DNA from: Clostridiaceae bacterium | GTDB taxonomy: Bacteria > Bacillota > Clostridia > Saccharofermentanales > DTU023 | NCBI GenBank assembly: GCA_012838135.1 | Contig: DUPV01000012.1 | Location: 1 to 50,359 of the forward strand | Direction of reading: 5' to 3' | DNA: 50,359 nucleotides | Shown: positions 33,216-41,939 of the stretch, piece after piece | Numbering within the stretch: the stretch's first letter is position 1 | Layout of the letters: each line of letters begins with the position of its first letter | Program-made: the position numbers and the translations under genes | Notes under the pieces: model-generated | What the model was told of the DNA's origin: nothing | The model's input: the letters and a program-made list of their open reading frames with translations, nothing else | The model's database searches: none

Positions 33216-34154
33216 TCAAATTAGAATGTTCTTTATTTTGTTTTTAATTCCTTCTTTATCTAGTTGGTATTTGGCTAATATATCCTTGTAAGGACCACTG
33301 GTTGCATATTCGTGAGGAACTGCTATCTTCTGGAATTTCTCCACCTGGACCCCGTTTAGCATGAGCATATCACTGATCTGGCTGCCGATACCGCCCTTTT
33401 CGTAGTGCTCTTCAACAGTAAGAATCTTGCCGGTTTTCTTAACAGAATTAATGATTGCCTCTTCATCTAGAGGAACTACTGTACCTAAACCCAGATGATC
33501 TATTGAATAGCCTTCAGCATTCAACTCTTGGACGGCGAAATAAGCATTTTCTGTCGCTGTGCCGACTGAAATAACTGTTAATTGTTCTCCCTGATTAAGT
33601 TGTTTGGCCTTGCCGATAACAAATTCTTCATCAGGCAAAATGTTTGGAATCGGGGGATTGCCAATTCTCATATAGACAGGACCTTTATACTCAATCATGG
33701 CCTTGACCGCACCTTTAATTTCATTGGGATCTTGGGGGGCCAAAACAACAACCTCAGGAATCATGCTGATTATAGCAAAATCTTCCAAAGAGTGGTGGGT
33801 AGAACCCAAATCAGAATAAGTAATACCTGAATTCCTGCCGACTATTTTAGCATTTTGTCTCATATAGCCGATGTCATTACGAAACATTTCATAAGGCCTT
33901 AACGTTACAAAGGGCGCAATTGCACAAAATACAGGAATTTTACCTTGTGTTGCCAAACCGGAAGAAAATCCCACAGCAAACTGCTCCATAATACCACACT
34001 CTACGTAGCGTTCAGGAAACTCTTTCATAAAATCAGCAAAACCGGAACTGCCGCCACTGTCAGCGGAAATAACAACAATGTCTTCATTATCTTTAGCCAA
34101 CTCATAAACGGAATTGCCAAAAACTTTTCTAGGATCAAAATATTCTAATGCCAT
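33216..34154 (-). CDS. Transketolase C-terminal subunit, 312 aa
   Basis: Split transketolase: this half holds the pyrimidine-binding and C-terminal domains. Visible blocks: FVECGIMEQFAVGFSSGLA (with the Glu that activates the thiamine ring), PFVTLRPYEMFRNDIGYM, SDLGSTHHSLEDFAIIS, VYMRIGNPP, and the C-terminal LTVEEHYEKGGIGSQI. Together with the gene at 34158 it would move a two-carbon ketol unit between sugar phosphates. The start lies 3 bp after the partner's stop. Similar to but clearly distinct from the second pair at 41940-43741. Split transketolases also occur in specialised pathways (apulose-4-phosphate, sulfoglycolytic transketolase), so a non-standard substrate is possible. Confidence 0.9.
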   Translation of the reverse strand: MALEYFDPRKVFGNSVYELAKDNEDIVVISADSGGSSGFADFMKEFPERYVECGIMEQFAVGFSSGLATQGKIPVFCAIAPFVTLRPYEMFRNDIGYMRQNAKIVGRNSGITYSDLGSTHHSLEDFAIISMIPEVVVLAPQDPNEIKGAVKAMIEYKGPVYMRIGNPPIPNILPDEEFVIGKAKQLNQGEQLTVISVGTATENAYFAVQELNAEGYSIDHLGLGTVVPLDEEAIINSVKKTGKILTVEEHYEKGGIGSQISDMLMLNGVQVEKFQKIAVPHEYATSGPYKDILAKYQLDKEGIKNKIKNILI

Positions 34155-34157
34155 ATA

Positions 34158-34964
34158 TCAGTCAACTCCTTCTGCTTGTAAACTGGCTTCAAGTCCATCC
34201 AGATCTTCAGGAGTGGCTTTCCAATAGTGACAGGCCGCCTCACCAGCTCCACGGACTAAACCCTTACCTTTAATTGTATTGGCAATAATAAAGGTTGGTT
34301 GTGTTTCTTTTTGTGCGTTGTCTAAAGCTTCAATGATTTCACTAAAATTATGACCATTAATCGAATAAACCTTCCAACCAAATGCTTTTACGCGATCTGC
34401 TATCGGTTCAATGTTCATAATATCGCTGACCTTACCGCTAATTTGCAGCTTATTGTAGTCAAGAATAGCGACAAGGTTCGACAAATTATGATGTGAAGCA
34501 AAAGAGAGAGCCTCCCAGTTTGACCCTTCACTCATTTCACCGTCGCCTAAAGCAACATATACTGTACCATCCCGAGCATCCAAGCGATTGCTGAAAGCCA
34601 TACCACAAGCTATTGCCAAACCATGACCTAAAGCCCCTGTATTAGCTTTAATCCCCGGTAATTTATGCATGTCAGGATGACCCGGCAACTTAGTATCCAA
34701 AGCACCATAGGTGTCAAGAATAGATTTGGGGAAAATGCCCTTTTCTGCCAAAATTGCGTATTGTGCCAAGCATTTATGTCCGGCAGACAAAACAAATCGA
34801 TCGCCGCGCTCATCATCCAGATAATCAAAATACAACACCGTTATAATGTCTATAAGTGAAAAGGCTCCACCTACATGACCGTTCGGATATGCCTTAAGCA
34901 TTCTGACAACATTTAAACGCGTATTCTTTGCTTTTTCCTTAAGGAAATTAATACGATTATTCAC
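34158..34964 (-). CDS. Transketolase N-terminal subunit, 268 aa
   Basis: Diphosphate-binding half of the split transketolase. Blocks: GHVGGAFSLIDIITVLYFDYL, DRFVLSAGHKCLAQYA, GHPDMHKLPGIKANTGALGHGLAIA, and the thiamine-diphosphate motif VALGDGEMSEGSNWEAL to LSNLVAILDYNKLQISG. Then GHNFSEIIEAL and IANTIKGKG. I place the start at the GTG at 34964, six bases after AAGGA. The ATG six codons upstream (34982) has no clear site and encodes that ribosome binding site. It lies 92 bp after the SDR gene. Confidence 0.9.
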   Translation of the reverse strand: MNNRINFLKEKAKNTRLNVVRMLKAYPNGHVGGAFSLIDIITVLYFDYLDDERGDRFVLSAGHKCLAQYAILAEKGIFPKSILDTYGALDTKLPGHPDMHKLPGIKANTGALGHGLAIACGMAFSNRLDARDGTVYVALGDGEMSEGSNWEALSFASHHNLSNLVAILDYNKLQISGKVSDIMNIEPIADRVKAFGWKVYSINGHNFSEIIEALDNAQKETQPTFIIANTIKGKGLVRGAGEAACHYWKATPEDLDGLEASLQAEGVD

Positions 34965-35056
34965 ATTGCTTCCTTTCTTCATAAAGCTACTCTCAAAAGA
35001 GCTTTTTTGTCATCTTCTTTATTTGCTTTTCCAAAATTACAAGTATAATCGGATAA

Positions 35057-35821
35057 TTAATTGAGTAAATATCCGCCATCTATATAGATCGTTTGTCCGA
35101 CAATATAATCGGAAGCAGGAGAAGCCAAGAAAACTGTAACGCCCACTAAATCTTCCGGTAGTCCCGTTCGTCCGAACGGTATTCTCTCTTTAAATCTTCT
35201 GATATTATCAGGATTATCAAATATGGGTTTTGTCATTTCAGTATAAATATATCCCGGCCCTATCGCATTAACATTGATACCATACTCTATCAATTCGTTA
35301 CCCATTGATTTGGTTAATTGTCTGACTCCGCCTTTAGCAGCTGTATAAGCTACCATATTTTTCATTCCCAACTCACCGTTTAAAGAACAAATATTAATAA
35401 TTTTTCCTTTAATGTTGTTTTGAACCATATGGGTAGCAACCAGTTTTCCCATAAAGAAAACATATTTCAGTTGTACATCAAGAACTTTATCCCAATCAGA
35501 TTCCTCAAATTCAAGAACCGTTTTTCTAATATTAATTCCCGCTGCATTAACCAAAATATCAATCTGACCAAATTCACTTACTGCATAATCAACAATCTTT
35601 TGGCAAGTTTCAACTGAAGTTATATCTGCTGCGATCGACTTAACAATTCCTCCCGTTTCTTCTGATATGTCTTTTACTGCAATATCGAGATCACTTTGTT
35701 TTCTGCTGCTTATAAGAACACTTGCACCTGCACGCGAGAAACCGGTAGCAATACCTTTTCCGATCCCCTTACTCCCGCCTATTACAATCGCGTTTTTTCC
35801 TTCCAAAGAAAATAAATCCAT
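35057..35821 (-). CDS. SDR-family oxidoreductase, gluconate 5-dehydrogenase-like, 254 aa
   Basis: Short-chain dehydrogenase with VIGGSKGIGKG, the NAAGINIRKTVLEFEE block, catalytic Ser in NICSLNGELGM and YTAAKGG, then NAIGPGYIYTEMT and a TIYIDGGYLLN end. The NIR block resembles gluconate 5-dehydrogenases, as in the SDR at 11589. The start is the ATG at 35821 (MDLFSLEGKN), 12 bases after GGAGG; the longer frame to 35884 has no site. It stands between LivF and the split transketolase of locus C. It probably makes the ketose substrate of the transketolase, which is inference. Confidence 0.86.
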   Translation of the reverse strand: MDLFSLEGKNAIVIGGSKGIGKGIATGFSRAGASVLISSRKQSDLDIAVKDISEETGGIVKSIAADITSVETCQKIVDYAVSEFGQIDILVNAAGINIRKTVLEFEESDWDKVLDVQLKYVFFMGKLVATHMVQNNIKGKIINICSLNGELGMKNMVAYTAAKGGVRQLTKSMGNELIEYGINVNAIGPGYIYTEMTKPIFDNPDNIRRFKERIPFGRTGLPEDLVGVTVFLASPASDYIVGQTIYIDGGYLLN

Positions 35822-35980
35822 ATGATAAAATAACCTCCAATTGAATTCTAAATTGTATCTGAACACATGAAGCACAACATCCACATAAAGAACGTTAAAT
35901 TGAATGGTATGCTAAAAACTAACTGCGACTCACCATCAAGACGACAATCGCAAAACTACAAATGTAATACCACCGCTTTT

Positions 35981-36700
35981 TTAGTCGGCACCTCCAGCAC
36001 CACCTAAATAACTGCTCATGAGACTTTGATCTGATTGAATATCTTCGGATAAACCATGTAGGACAACAGATCCGATATTTAAAACATAGGCATAATCACT
36101 AATACTGAGCGCCAACGTTGCATTTTGCTCTATCAGCAAAACAGTAGTGCCTGACTCATTGATTTCCTGAATCTTATCAAAAATATCATCCACAATGATC
36201 GGAGCCAAACCCAGTGACGGTTCATCCAGCATCAGCAACTTTGGATTGGACATTAGCCCTCTTCCGATGACTAACATTTGTTGTTCTCCGCCACTCATCG
36301 TACCGGAAAGCTGAGTTTTTCTTTCAGCTAATCTGGGAAAGAAAGAATAGATTTGCTCAACTCTTTCTTCATACACACCTTTTTTAAAATTGGTGTATAA
36401 TCCCATCTTTAAATTTTCTTCCACGGTCAGACCGGGAAAAACCTCTCTTCCTTCCGGTACCTGCGAAATACCTAATCTGATAATCTTATCAGGAGAGCGT
36501 TTACTGATATCCTCATCGTGAAACAATATTTCACCTGAAACAGGCTTTACAAGACCTGAAATCGCCTTTAAAATAGTCGACTTGCCGGCACCGTTGGCAC
36601 CTAACAGTGCGATTATTTTACCCTCGGGAACGTGGATATCAACGTTCTTAATAACGGGTTCTAGCCCATATGAAACCACGAGATTATTTATCTTAAGCAT
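35981..36700 (-). CDS. livF: HAAT-family ABC transporter ATPase (LivF type), second system, 239 aa
   Basis: Walker A GANGAGKST, LivF-type block LGISQVPEGREVFPGLTVEENL, signature MSGGEQQMLVIGRGLM and Walker B LLMLDEPSLGLAP, followed by LLIEQNATLAL. It ends in SSYLGGAGGAD. Its start overlaps the livG stop by 8 bp. Paralogous to 2213-2944 but clearly diverged. The gap of 159 bp to the SDR gene holds no obvious terminator or strong promoter (only a lone TACAAT). Confidence 0.92.
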   Translation of the reverse strand: MLKINNLVVSYGLEPVIKNVDIHVPEGKIIALLGANGAGKSTILKAISGLVKPVSGEILFHDEDISKRSPDKIIRLGISQVPEGREVFPGLTVEENLKMGLYTNFKKGVYEERVEQIYSFFPRLAERKTQLSGTMSGGEQQMLVIGRGLMSNPKLLMLDEPSLGLAPIIVDDIFDKIQEINESGTTVLLIEQNATLALSISDYAYVLNIGSVVLHGLSEDIQSDQSLMSSYLGGAGGAD

Positions 36701-37472
36701 GTTTTTCCTCCCTCCTGGTTCCTAAATAGGCACTTATAACAACAGGATCACTGGTAACTTCTGCAAATGTACCTTCTGCTATTTTTTTACCATAATTAAC
36801 AACATACGTCTTTCCGGCAAGTCCCTCAACGAAGTCCATCTCATGTTCAATCAGCAACATGGAAATTCCCTCTTCGTTGATCTTTCTGATAAGTTCGGCC
36901 AGACGTTTACTTTCTTCATTATTGAGTCCTGCTGCGGGCTCGTCCAACAACAGCAGTTTGGGCTTGGCCATCATGACTCTGCCCAATTCCAAGACCTTTT
37001 TTTGTCCGTATGGAATGTTTCTGACTAGTTCATCTTTTATTGACAGCAGTCCGATAAAATCCAAAACTTCTTCAATCTCAGTCCTCAAATCAGCCGCAAC
37101 TCGTTTATTCTTTCCTGTATTCAATAAAACATCTAAAAGTGATATATCCATGTTGATGTGTGCACCCAGACGCACATTATCAAATACCGTTTGGCTATTT
37201 AAGAGCCTTATGTTTTGAAATGTCCTGCCAATACCTTTTTCGCATATTACATGGGAGGGCAAGCCTGTTATATCTTCTCCGACAAACTCTATATTGCCGT
37301 GATCAACTTGATAAACTCCCGTAATTACATTCATTATGGTGGTTTTGCCCGCACCGTTGGGACCTATTAATCCGCATATCTGACCTTTTTTTATTTCCAT
37401 GTCCAAGTCATCAATTGCGACTATTCCACCAAATTTTTTTGTAACTTGATTTATTTTAAGAATTGTATCCAT
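36693..37472 (-). CDS. livG: HAAT-family ABC transporter ATPase (LivG type), second system, 259 aa
   Basis: Walker A GPNGAGKTT, LivG block GIGRTFQNIRLLNSQTVFDNV, signature region NIPYGQKKVLELGRVMM, Walker B LLLLDEPAAGLNNEE and EHEMDFVEG. The C-terminal extension (SDPVVISAYLGTRREEKHA) is the one that distinguishes LivG. The start lies 27 bp after the livM stop. Confidence 0.92.
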   Translation of the reverse strand: MDTILKINQVTKKFGGIVAIDDLDMEIKKGQICGLIGPNGAGKTTIMNVITGVYQVDHGNIEFVGEDITGLPSHVICEKGIGRTFQNIRLLNSQTVFDNVRLGAHINMDISLLDVLLNTGKNKRVAADLRTEIEEVLDFIGLLSIKDELVRNIPYGQKKVLELGRVMMAKPKLLLLDEPAAGLNNEESKRLAELIRKINEEGISMLLIEHEMDFVEGLAGKTYVVNYGKKIAEGTFAEVTSDPVVISAYLGTRREEKHA

Positions 37473-37499
37473 GCTCTACATACCGCTACTTTCATTTTG

Positions 37500-38426
37500 T
37501 TACCTTCTTTTGAATAGTTTTTTAAGACTTTCAATATTAATGACTTGATAGAATCTCACGTAGATAAACAGTATCAAACCATATATTATCATTCTCCAGT
37601 CCTGTAAAAATCTAAGCAGTTCCGGCAAAGCTGTAACCAATAAAGCACTTAAAACGGCACCCACAGGACTTGTCATACCACCTATAACAACCATAAGCAG
37701 ATAAGCTGCACTCGTATCCGATGCAAAGGAGTCCGGATTTAAATAGCCTGTCAAATTGGCAAACAGTACACCTGATAATCCGGCTAAGAATGCAGATATT
37801 ACGAATGATAACAACTTAAACTTTCTTACGTTAACACCCATTAATTCAGCTGCTACCTCATCTTCTCTAATTGCCTTGAATGCCAATCCGATATAAGAAT
37901 TGCTTAACCGATTCGCGCCAAATGTCGCCAGAAATACAAGGATAAGCATGAAATAATGCATGGCGGTATCCGAGAAAAGAACAGGATAACCTTTCATTCC
38001 ATAAGGACCACCAGTTATATCAACGGCATTCAATACAAGTATCCTAACAATTTCACCAAACGCTATTGTTATTACCACAAGAAACGGACCTTTAAGCTTA
38101 AAAGAGGGAAAACCTAAAATTACTCCCACAATCGCTGTTAAAACCGGAGATATTATTAAGGCAACAACCGGAGGAAGACCGAGGATCGTGCACATGATTC
38201 CATAAGAATATGCTCCTACTGCTACAAGCCCTGCGTGCCCCAGCGATAACTGTCCGGTGTAGCCCAGTAAAATAACCAAGCTTAGAACAACTAAAGCATT
38301 TTGCATTCCTCTTTCAATCATATAGAACTGATAAGAAGGAAGTCCAATAATGGGCAAAACAGCTAGCACTCCAAATATAAGATATATGAATTTACCTTTC
38401 AATAAATCTGTTATTTTTGTTTTCAA
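37500..38426 (-). CDS. livM: HAAT-family ABC transporter permease (LivM type), second system, 308 aa
   Basis: Polytopic permease with GYTGQLSLGHAGLVAVGAYSYG, FKLKGPFLVVITIAFGEI, the coupling loop AIREDEVAAELMGVNVRKFK and SAFLAGLSGVLFA. The most likely start is a TTG at 38426, five bases after GAGGTGGGG and 13 bp after the livH stop. The ATG-initiated frame to 38489 would overlap livH by 50 bp and encodes a Lys/Arg-rich stretch unlike LivM proteins. Confidence 0.9.
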   Translation of the reverse strand: MKTKITDLLKGKFIYLIFGVLAVLPIIGLPSYQFYMIERGMQNALVVLSLVILLGYTGQLSLGHAGLVAVGAYSYGIMCTILGLPPVVALIISPVLTAIVGVILGFPSFKLKGPFLVVITIAFGEIVRILVLNAVDITGGPYGMKGYPVLFSDTAMHYFMLILVFLATFGANRLSNSYIGLAFKAIREDEVAAELMGVNVRKFKLLSFVISAFLAGLSGVLFANLTGYLNPDSFASDTSAAYLLMVVIGGMTSPVGAVLSALLVTALPELLRFLQDWRMIIYGLILFIYVRFYQVINIESLKKLFKRR

Positions 38427-38439
38427 CTTCCCCACCTCA

Positions 38440-39327
38440 TTATACCTTTTCCGAGATCTCTGCTTTAAAGATTCCACCGGGTTTAACAACTAATACTATG
38501 GCCATCAACGTGAAAGTAAAGACATCTTTGTAGGTTGACGCAAACAAGGACGAAAATATAACCTCAGAAAGCCCTACGAATATGCCACCTACCATCGCAC
38601 CGGAAAAGCTTCCCAAGCCACCTATCAAAACAGCTGCAAAAGCTTTCGTCGCAAGAGTGCCCCCCATGTTGGCAGTCAGAGGTATAGAGGGAGAAATCAG
38701 GATACCACCTATACATGCCAATATTGTACTGACAGAAAACGTAATAGCCACGATTTGATCTACTTTAACACCCATCAGGGACGAAGCAATCGAATTCTGA
38801 GCAACAGCACGCATGGCAATTCCGGTAACGGATTTTCGCAAAAAGAATTGCAGCAGAACAACCAAAGAAGTAATAATTATGATATTTGCAACTTGGTATG
38901 GCATAACTGAAACTTTGCCAAAGTGAATCGGCGTGTTTCCAAAGGGATGATCAAATCTTTGTGCCTGTGCTCCCCATATTTTTAGTACTGAGTTTTTTAT
39001 AATTACTGACAATGCAACTGTGCCTATGAGTATAATATGCGGGTTTGCTTTTTTAATTATCAACGGGTAGAAATATAACTTGCTTAACAAGAAACCCAAA
39101 ATCGCCATCATACCGAGTGACGAAATAAATGAAACATAGTATGGCAAGCCCAACAGATTACAAAACGTGAGCATCACATAGCCACCCCATGTTAACAGAT
39201 CTCCCTGAGCGAAGTTAAAAATACCAGCAGCATTCCAGATCAAGGAAACCGCTAGTGCCATCAAGGCATATACAAGCCCCATATTGACACCTTGAATAAC
39301 AAGTTGCACAAACGATTCAAAATTCAT
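38440..39327 (-). CDS. livH: HAAT-family ABC transporter permease (LivH type), second system, 295 aa
   Basis: Permease with GVNMGLVYALMALAVSLIW, GIFNFAQGDLLTWGGYVM, the coupling loop RAVAQNSIASSLMGVKVDQ and GGLGSFSGAMVGGIFVGLSE, ending VVKPGGIFKAEISEKV. The start is the ATG at 39327 (MNFESFVQLV), 12 bases after GGAGAG; the frame upstream to 39408 is not LivH-like. It follows the binding-protein gene after a 337-bp spacer. Confidence 0.9.
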   Translation of the reverse strand: MNFESFVQLVIQGVNMGLVYALMALAVSLIWNAAGIFNFAQGDLLTWGGYVMLTFCNLLGLPYYVSFISSLGMMAILGFLLSKLYFYPLIIKKANPHIILIGTVALSVIIKNSVLKIWGAQAQRFDHPFGNTPIHFGKVSVMPYQVANIIIITSLVVLLQFFLRKSVTGIAMRAVAQNSIASSLMGVKVDQIVAITFSVSTILACIGGILISPSIPLTANMGGTLATKAFAAVLIGGLGSFSGAMVGGIFVGLSEVIFSSLFASTYKDVFTFTLMAIVLVVKPGGIFKAEISEKV

Positions 39328-39495
39328 AGAGTCTACTGTCTCTCCATATCTGATATCCGTCAGGATCGTGGTATCTCGACGGCATTCACCATTATTTCTT
39401 TGAACCACGCGGAATAATGGATCTGTGCGATGAAATGTACCGTCATTATTCTATACAAATTAGTTTCATTTTCATTAAAAGGCTTTGTTTCCTCA

Positions 39496-39524
39496 ATCTT
39501 ATGAACTAATTTTGAATTGAGCAA
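39496..39524 (-). promoter_or_regulatory. Possible internal promoter upstream of the second livH
   Basis: TTGCTC (39524-39519), 17 bp, TAAGAT (39501-39496) on the minus strand inside the 337-bp spacer between the binding-protein and permease genes. Half-consensus quality. The same spacer also has two CCTAGG palindromes (39540-39545, 39548-39553) and a CCGC/GCGG hairpin. No gene is visible in it. Confidence 0.3.
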
Positions 39525-39620
39525 AATGCGAAGTTCTATCCTAGGCTCCTAGGTAATAGGTAACCGCTTTCAGGCGGACATTTCGTTTTTTTGATGATAT
39601 ATCGGTGATTTAATTAAATT

Positions 39621-39645
39621 CACCCAAGGAAAACTTCCTTGGGTG
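39621..39645 (-). terminator. Perfect hairpin between the binding-protein gene and the transporter genes
   Basis: CACCCAAGGAA and TTCCTTGGGTG, 11-bp arms with a 3-base loop, 20 bp after the lipoprotein stop codon. In the minus direction it is followed by AATTTAATTAAAT, U-rich but broken. Such hairpins commonly end most transcripts after a binding protein or protect its mRNA, so that it is made in excess over the permease. Confidence 0.6.
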
Positions 39646-39664
39646 AAAAAACAAACCTAGTATT

Positions 39665-40945
39665 TTATTCTACCGGATATTCTTCAGTCATCAATAATTC
39701 CCAATTGCCATCTTTATACAACTGTGTATGCATATGATGGACCAAGTTGCCTTCTGCGTCTGCCTGATAATGGCCGAGCGTACCTTCGTAGTCTAAATTC
39801 GCAAGTTCTTCTCTGACTTTTTCTCTATCCAGTCCGACTCTGCTGACTATGTCGGCAATAATGTATATGCTGTCATAATGATTCAGATGAGAGCCCGACA
39901 AGTCTTTGCCAAAGCGAGCTTTATACTTTTCTACAAAATCAGCATTAGCGGGATCTCCCGTACAGAATGTTGTTGATGTTACAGTACCTTCAAAATTTTC
40001 AGGACCGCCGGCTAATTCAACAAGTGCGGGATTACCGGCAACTCTGTCACTAAATATAGGAACATCTGCCATACCAAGTTCCACTCTTTGTTGGATAATT
40101 TTTCCAACTTCTCCCGGATAACCGTACACAAAAATCGCATCCGGATCAGCATTTTTGATTTCTAACAATTGAGCTGAAAAATCTTGATCACCTTCATTAA
40201 AGGTTTGAACAGATGCAATATCTATACCATATTCTTTAAATTTAGCTTCTGTAGCTTCCCAATTCGGTTTAGAATAGTCTGTCAAGGCATAGGCTACAGT
40301 CGGTCGTTTTACATCATATTTTTCCACCGCTGTTGTGATTAACAAGGGAATCCAAAAATCTGACGAAATTTGCATTCTGAAAGTGTACTCATTACCTTGT
40401 CTTGTAGTATCAGGATTCGTACCGTCTGTTATTGTCGGTATTTTTGCTTCTTTCCATAATTGCTCGGCAGCCAAAACACCACCACTTCTATTGGGTCCTA
40501 TCATGACAAGCGGATCCAGAGAAATCGCTTTTTCAGCTGCGTCAATAGCTTGTGCGGAATTTGAAGTTTCATCAACCTGCGTATATTCAATTAATGCCAT
40601 TGTTCCATCTGGTAACTTAACTCCGCCGGCATCATTAATTTCATCAGCCGCCATTTGTGCACTGTTAGCAACATATTCTCCATCTGATGCTGAGCCTCCG
40701 CTTAAAGGCACCAAATGAGCTATCTTAATTGTTACGTCACCAGCAGGAGCAGCCTTATCATCAGCATCCTTATCGTCTGCTTTCTTATCGTCTGCTTTCT
40801 TATCGTCTGCTTTCTTATCGCCGGCATCGGCAGCCTTGTCGCCGGAATCGGCAGATTTGTCTTCGCTTTTTTTAGAACAGCCTAAAACCAACGTGGCAAC
40901 CATTATAACTGTTAAAATGATTGCCAGAATTTTTTTCAATTTCAT
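39665..40945 (-). CDS. LivK/LivJ-type substrate-binding lipoprotein, second system, 426 aa
   Basis: Signal peptide MKLKKILAIILTVIMVATLV with lipobox LVLGC (Cys23). A linker of Asp/Lys/Ala repeats (DKKADDKKADD) then joins it to a periplasmic-binding type I domain from IKIAHLVPLSGGSASDGEYV. Later blocks are MIGPNRSGGVLAAEQLW, YTFRMQISSDFW, DPDAIFVYGYPGEVG and LNHYDSIYIIADIVSRVG. The ATG at 40945 with GGAGGAG about 11 bases upstream is the start; the longer frame to 41014 runs through the promoter-proximal leader. Together with livHMGF (35981-39327) it forms a complete importer. The ligand is probably a sugar-related molecule, judging by its neighbours. Confidence 0.88.
   Translation of the reverse strand: MKLKKILAIILTVIMVATLVLGCSKKSEDKSADSGDKAADAGDKKADDKKADDKKADDKDADDKAAPAGDVTIKIAHLVPLSGGSASDGEYVANSAQMAADEINDAGGVKLPDGTMALIEYTQVDETSNSAQAIDAAEKAISLDPLVMIGPNRSGGVLAAEQLWKEAKIPTITDGTNPDTTRQGNEYTFRMQISSDFWIPLLITTAVEKYDVKRPTVAYALTDYSKPNWEATEAKFKEYGIDIASVQTFNEGDQDFSAQLLEIKNADPDAIFVYGYPGEVGKIIQQRVELGMADVPIFSDRVAGNPALVELAGGPENFEGTVTSTTFCTGDPANADFVEKYKARFGKDLSGSHLNHYDSIYIIADIVSRVGLDREKVREELANLDYEGTLGHYQADAEGNLVHHMHTQLYKDGNWELLMTEEYPVE
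40771..40860. repeat. 15-bp and 21-bp tandem repeats encoding the lipoprotein linker
   Basis: Three exact copies of TATCGTCTGCTTTCT (40771-40815) encode KADDK units. Directly beside them are two 21-bp copies beginning TCGCCGG (about 40818-40860). Different in sequence from the repeats in the other binding protein, but the same kind of charged spacer. Confidence 0.85.
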
Positions 40946-41004
40946 AATTCTTAATTCTCCTCCCATCATGATATTCGCAAATATCTTAATAGTAATACGC
41001 AAAA

Positions 41005-41033
41005 ATCTTATCACAAATATTGTTTAAAGTCAA
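41005..41033 (-). promoter_or_regulatory. Predicted promoter of the second binding-protein/transporter operon
   Basis: Minus strand: -35 TTGACT (41033-41028), 17-bp spacer, -10 TAAGAT (41010-41005) with a TGA extension just before it. It drives the lipoprotein gene with a leader of about 55 bases. Good sigma-A match. Confidence 0.65.
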
Positions 41034-41207
41034 AATCTATTCTTCGCCGGACTAATTCGTTTAATAGCCTGTCCGGTCAGGAAAATCTTGACAATATCTA
41101 TCTTCAAACATGTCACTGCAGTCTTACAGAAAGACTTTTAATCTCAGTCAAGCCCGCGTAGCATTCTGGTTTTTGGGGACAACCACTTAACCAAGTTTGG
41201 AGCTTTC

Positions 41208-41651
41208 TTATAGCATATGCTCCTTCTCATAGTCTACTATAGCCTTTACCTTCGGCCCTGAACGACTGGCCGGATCAAAGTTTGAGCCAAGATATTCCCG
41301 GACAAACATCTTTGCTAATTCGATTCCGGTGACCTGAGCACCCATTGTAATAATATTGGCATTATTACTTAATTCTGCCCGCTGGGCTTGATAAATGTTG
41401 CTGACACAAGCTGCATAAGCTCCTTTTACTTTATTTGCAGCAATCGAAACACCAATGCCCGTTCCGCAGAGCAAAATTCCTCGATCACAGACGCCATCTG
41501 CAACTTCCTGAGCTACTTTGATAGCTACATTAGCATAGATAGAATCCGTGCTGCCATAATCTTCGACATCATGACCGAGCGAAAGTATAAACTCTATCAG
41601 CTCCTTTTTATAATCCGAAGCATTGGGATCACAACCAATTCCGACCTTCAT
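41208..41651 (-). CDS. rpiB: RpiB/LacAB-family sugar-phosphate isomerase, 147 aa
   Basis: Isomerase of the ribose-5-phosphate isomerase B family, which interconverts aldose and ketose phosphates. Visible: VGIGCDPNASDYKKEL at the N terminus, the active-site cysteine region ILLCGTGIGVSIAANKVKG, and ANIITMGAQVTGIELAKMFV. Length is typical. Relatives include LacA/LacB and tetrose-phosphate isomerases, and the family also supplies the isomerase of the transketolase-type sulfoglycolysis pathway. A special substrate is therefore possible next to two split transketolases. The ATG at 41651 has AGGAGG six to seven bases before it; an in-frame GTG precedes it directly. It has its own promoter at 41757-41785. 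Confidence 0.88.
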   Translation of the reverse strand: MKVGIGCDPNASDYKKELIEFILSLGHDVEDYGSTDSIYANVAIKVAQEVADGVCDRGILLCGTGIGVSIAANKVKGAYAACVSNIYQAQRAELSNNANIITMGAQVTGIELAKMFVREYLGSNFDPASRSGPKVKAIVDYEKEHML

Positions 41652-41725
41652 CACTGACCTCCTAATTTAGTTATAGATATACAGATATAGACGCTACCTC
41701 GTTTAACCGTTGTAGCTTAAAATTT

Positions 41726-41739
41726 GTAGCGAACGCTAC
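41726..41739. promoter_or_regulatory. Palindrome GTAGCGAACGCTAC in the rpiB promoter region, operator candidate
   Basis: A perfect 14-bp palindrome located about 10-25 bp downstream of the predicted transcription start of rpiB. Related half-sites (GTAGC, GGTAGCG) occur twice between it and the rpiB start. Repressor operator or leader hairpin; no regulator gene nearby. Confidence 0.4.
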
Positions 41740-41756
41740 TTTTACTTTTTAATTTT

Positions 41757-41785
41757 ACTATACAAATAAGTTGATTACAAGTTAA
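41757..41785 (-). promoter_or_regulatory. Predicted rpiB promoter
   Basis: Minus strand: -35 TTAACT (41785-41780), 17-bp spacer, -10 TATAGT (41762-41757). It lies between the terminator of the preceding transketolase pair and rpiB, so rpiB starts a separate transcript. Confidence 0.5.
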
Positions 41786-41845
41786 CGAAGTACATCAAAT
41801 CTGTTACTAGCAAAATAAATCATAACTACCAAAACAGTATCCGCT

Positions 41846-41886
41846 AAAAAAAAGCAGTGCCCGTCAAAGAGGTTAACAGGCACTGC
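41846..41886 (-). terminator. Rho-independent terminator of the second transketolase pair
   Basis: In the minus direction GCAGTGCC (41886-41879) and GGCACTGC (41861-41854), a 17-base loop, then an uninterrupted run of eight U (41853-41846). It lies 54 bp after the stop of the transketolase gene. A clear intrinsic terminator. Confidence 0.85.
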
Positions 41887-41939
41887 AATTTTGGATATTT
41901 ACGTTATTTAATTCCACTTAATTACATTGATTATGAATC

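Noticed and set aside
40335-40718. 127-aa plus-strand frame opposite the second binding-protein gene
   Set aside because: Antisense shadow of a well-supported lipoprotein gene; composition reflects the codon pattern of the other strand.
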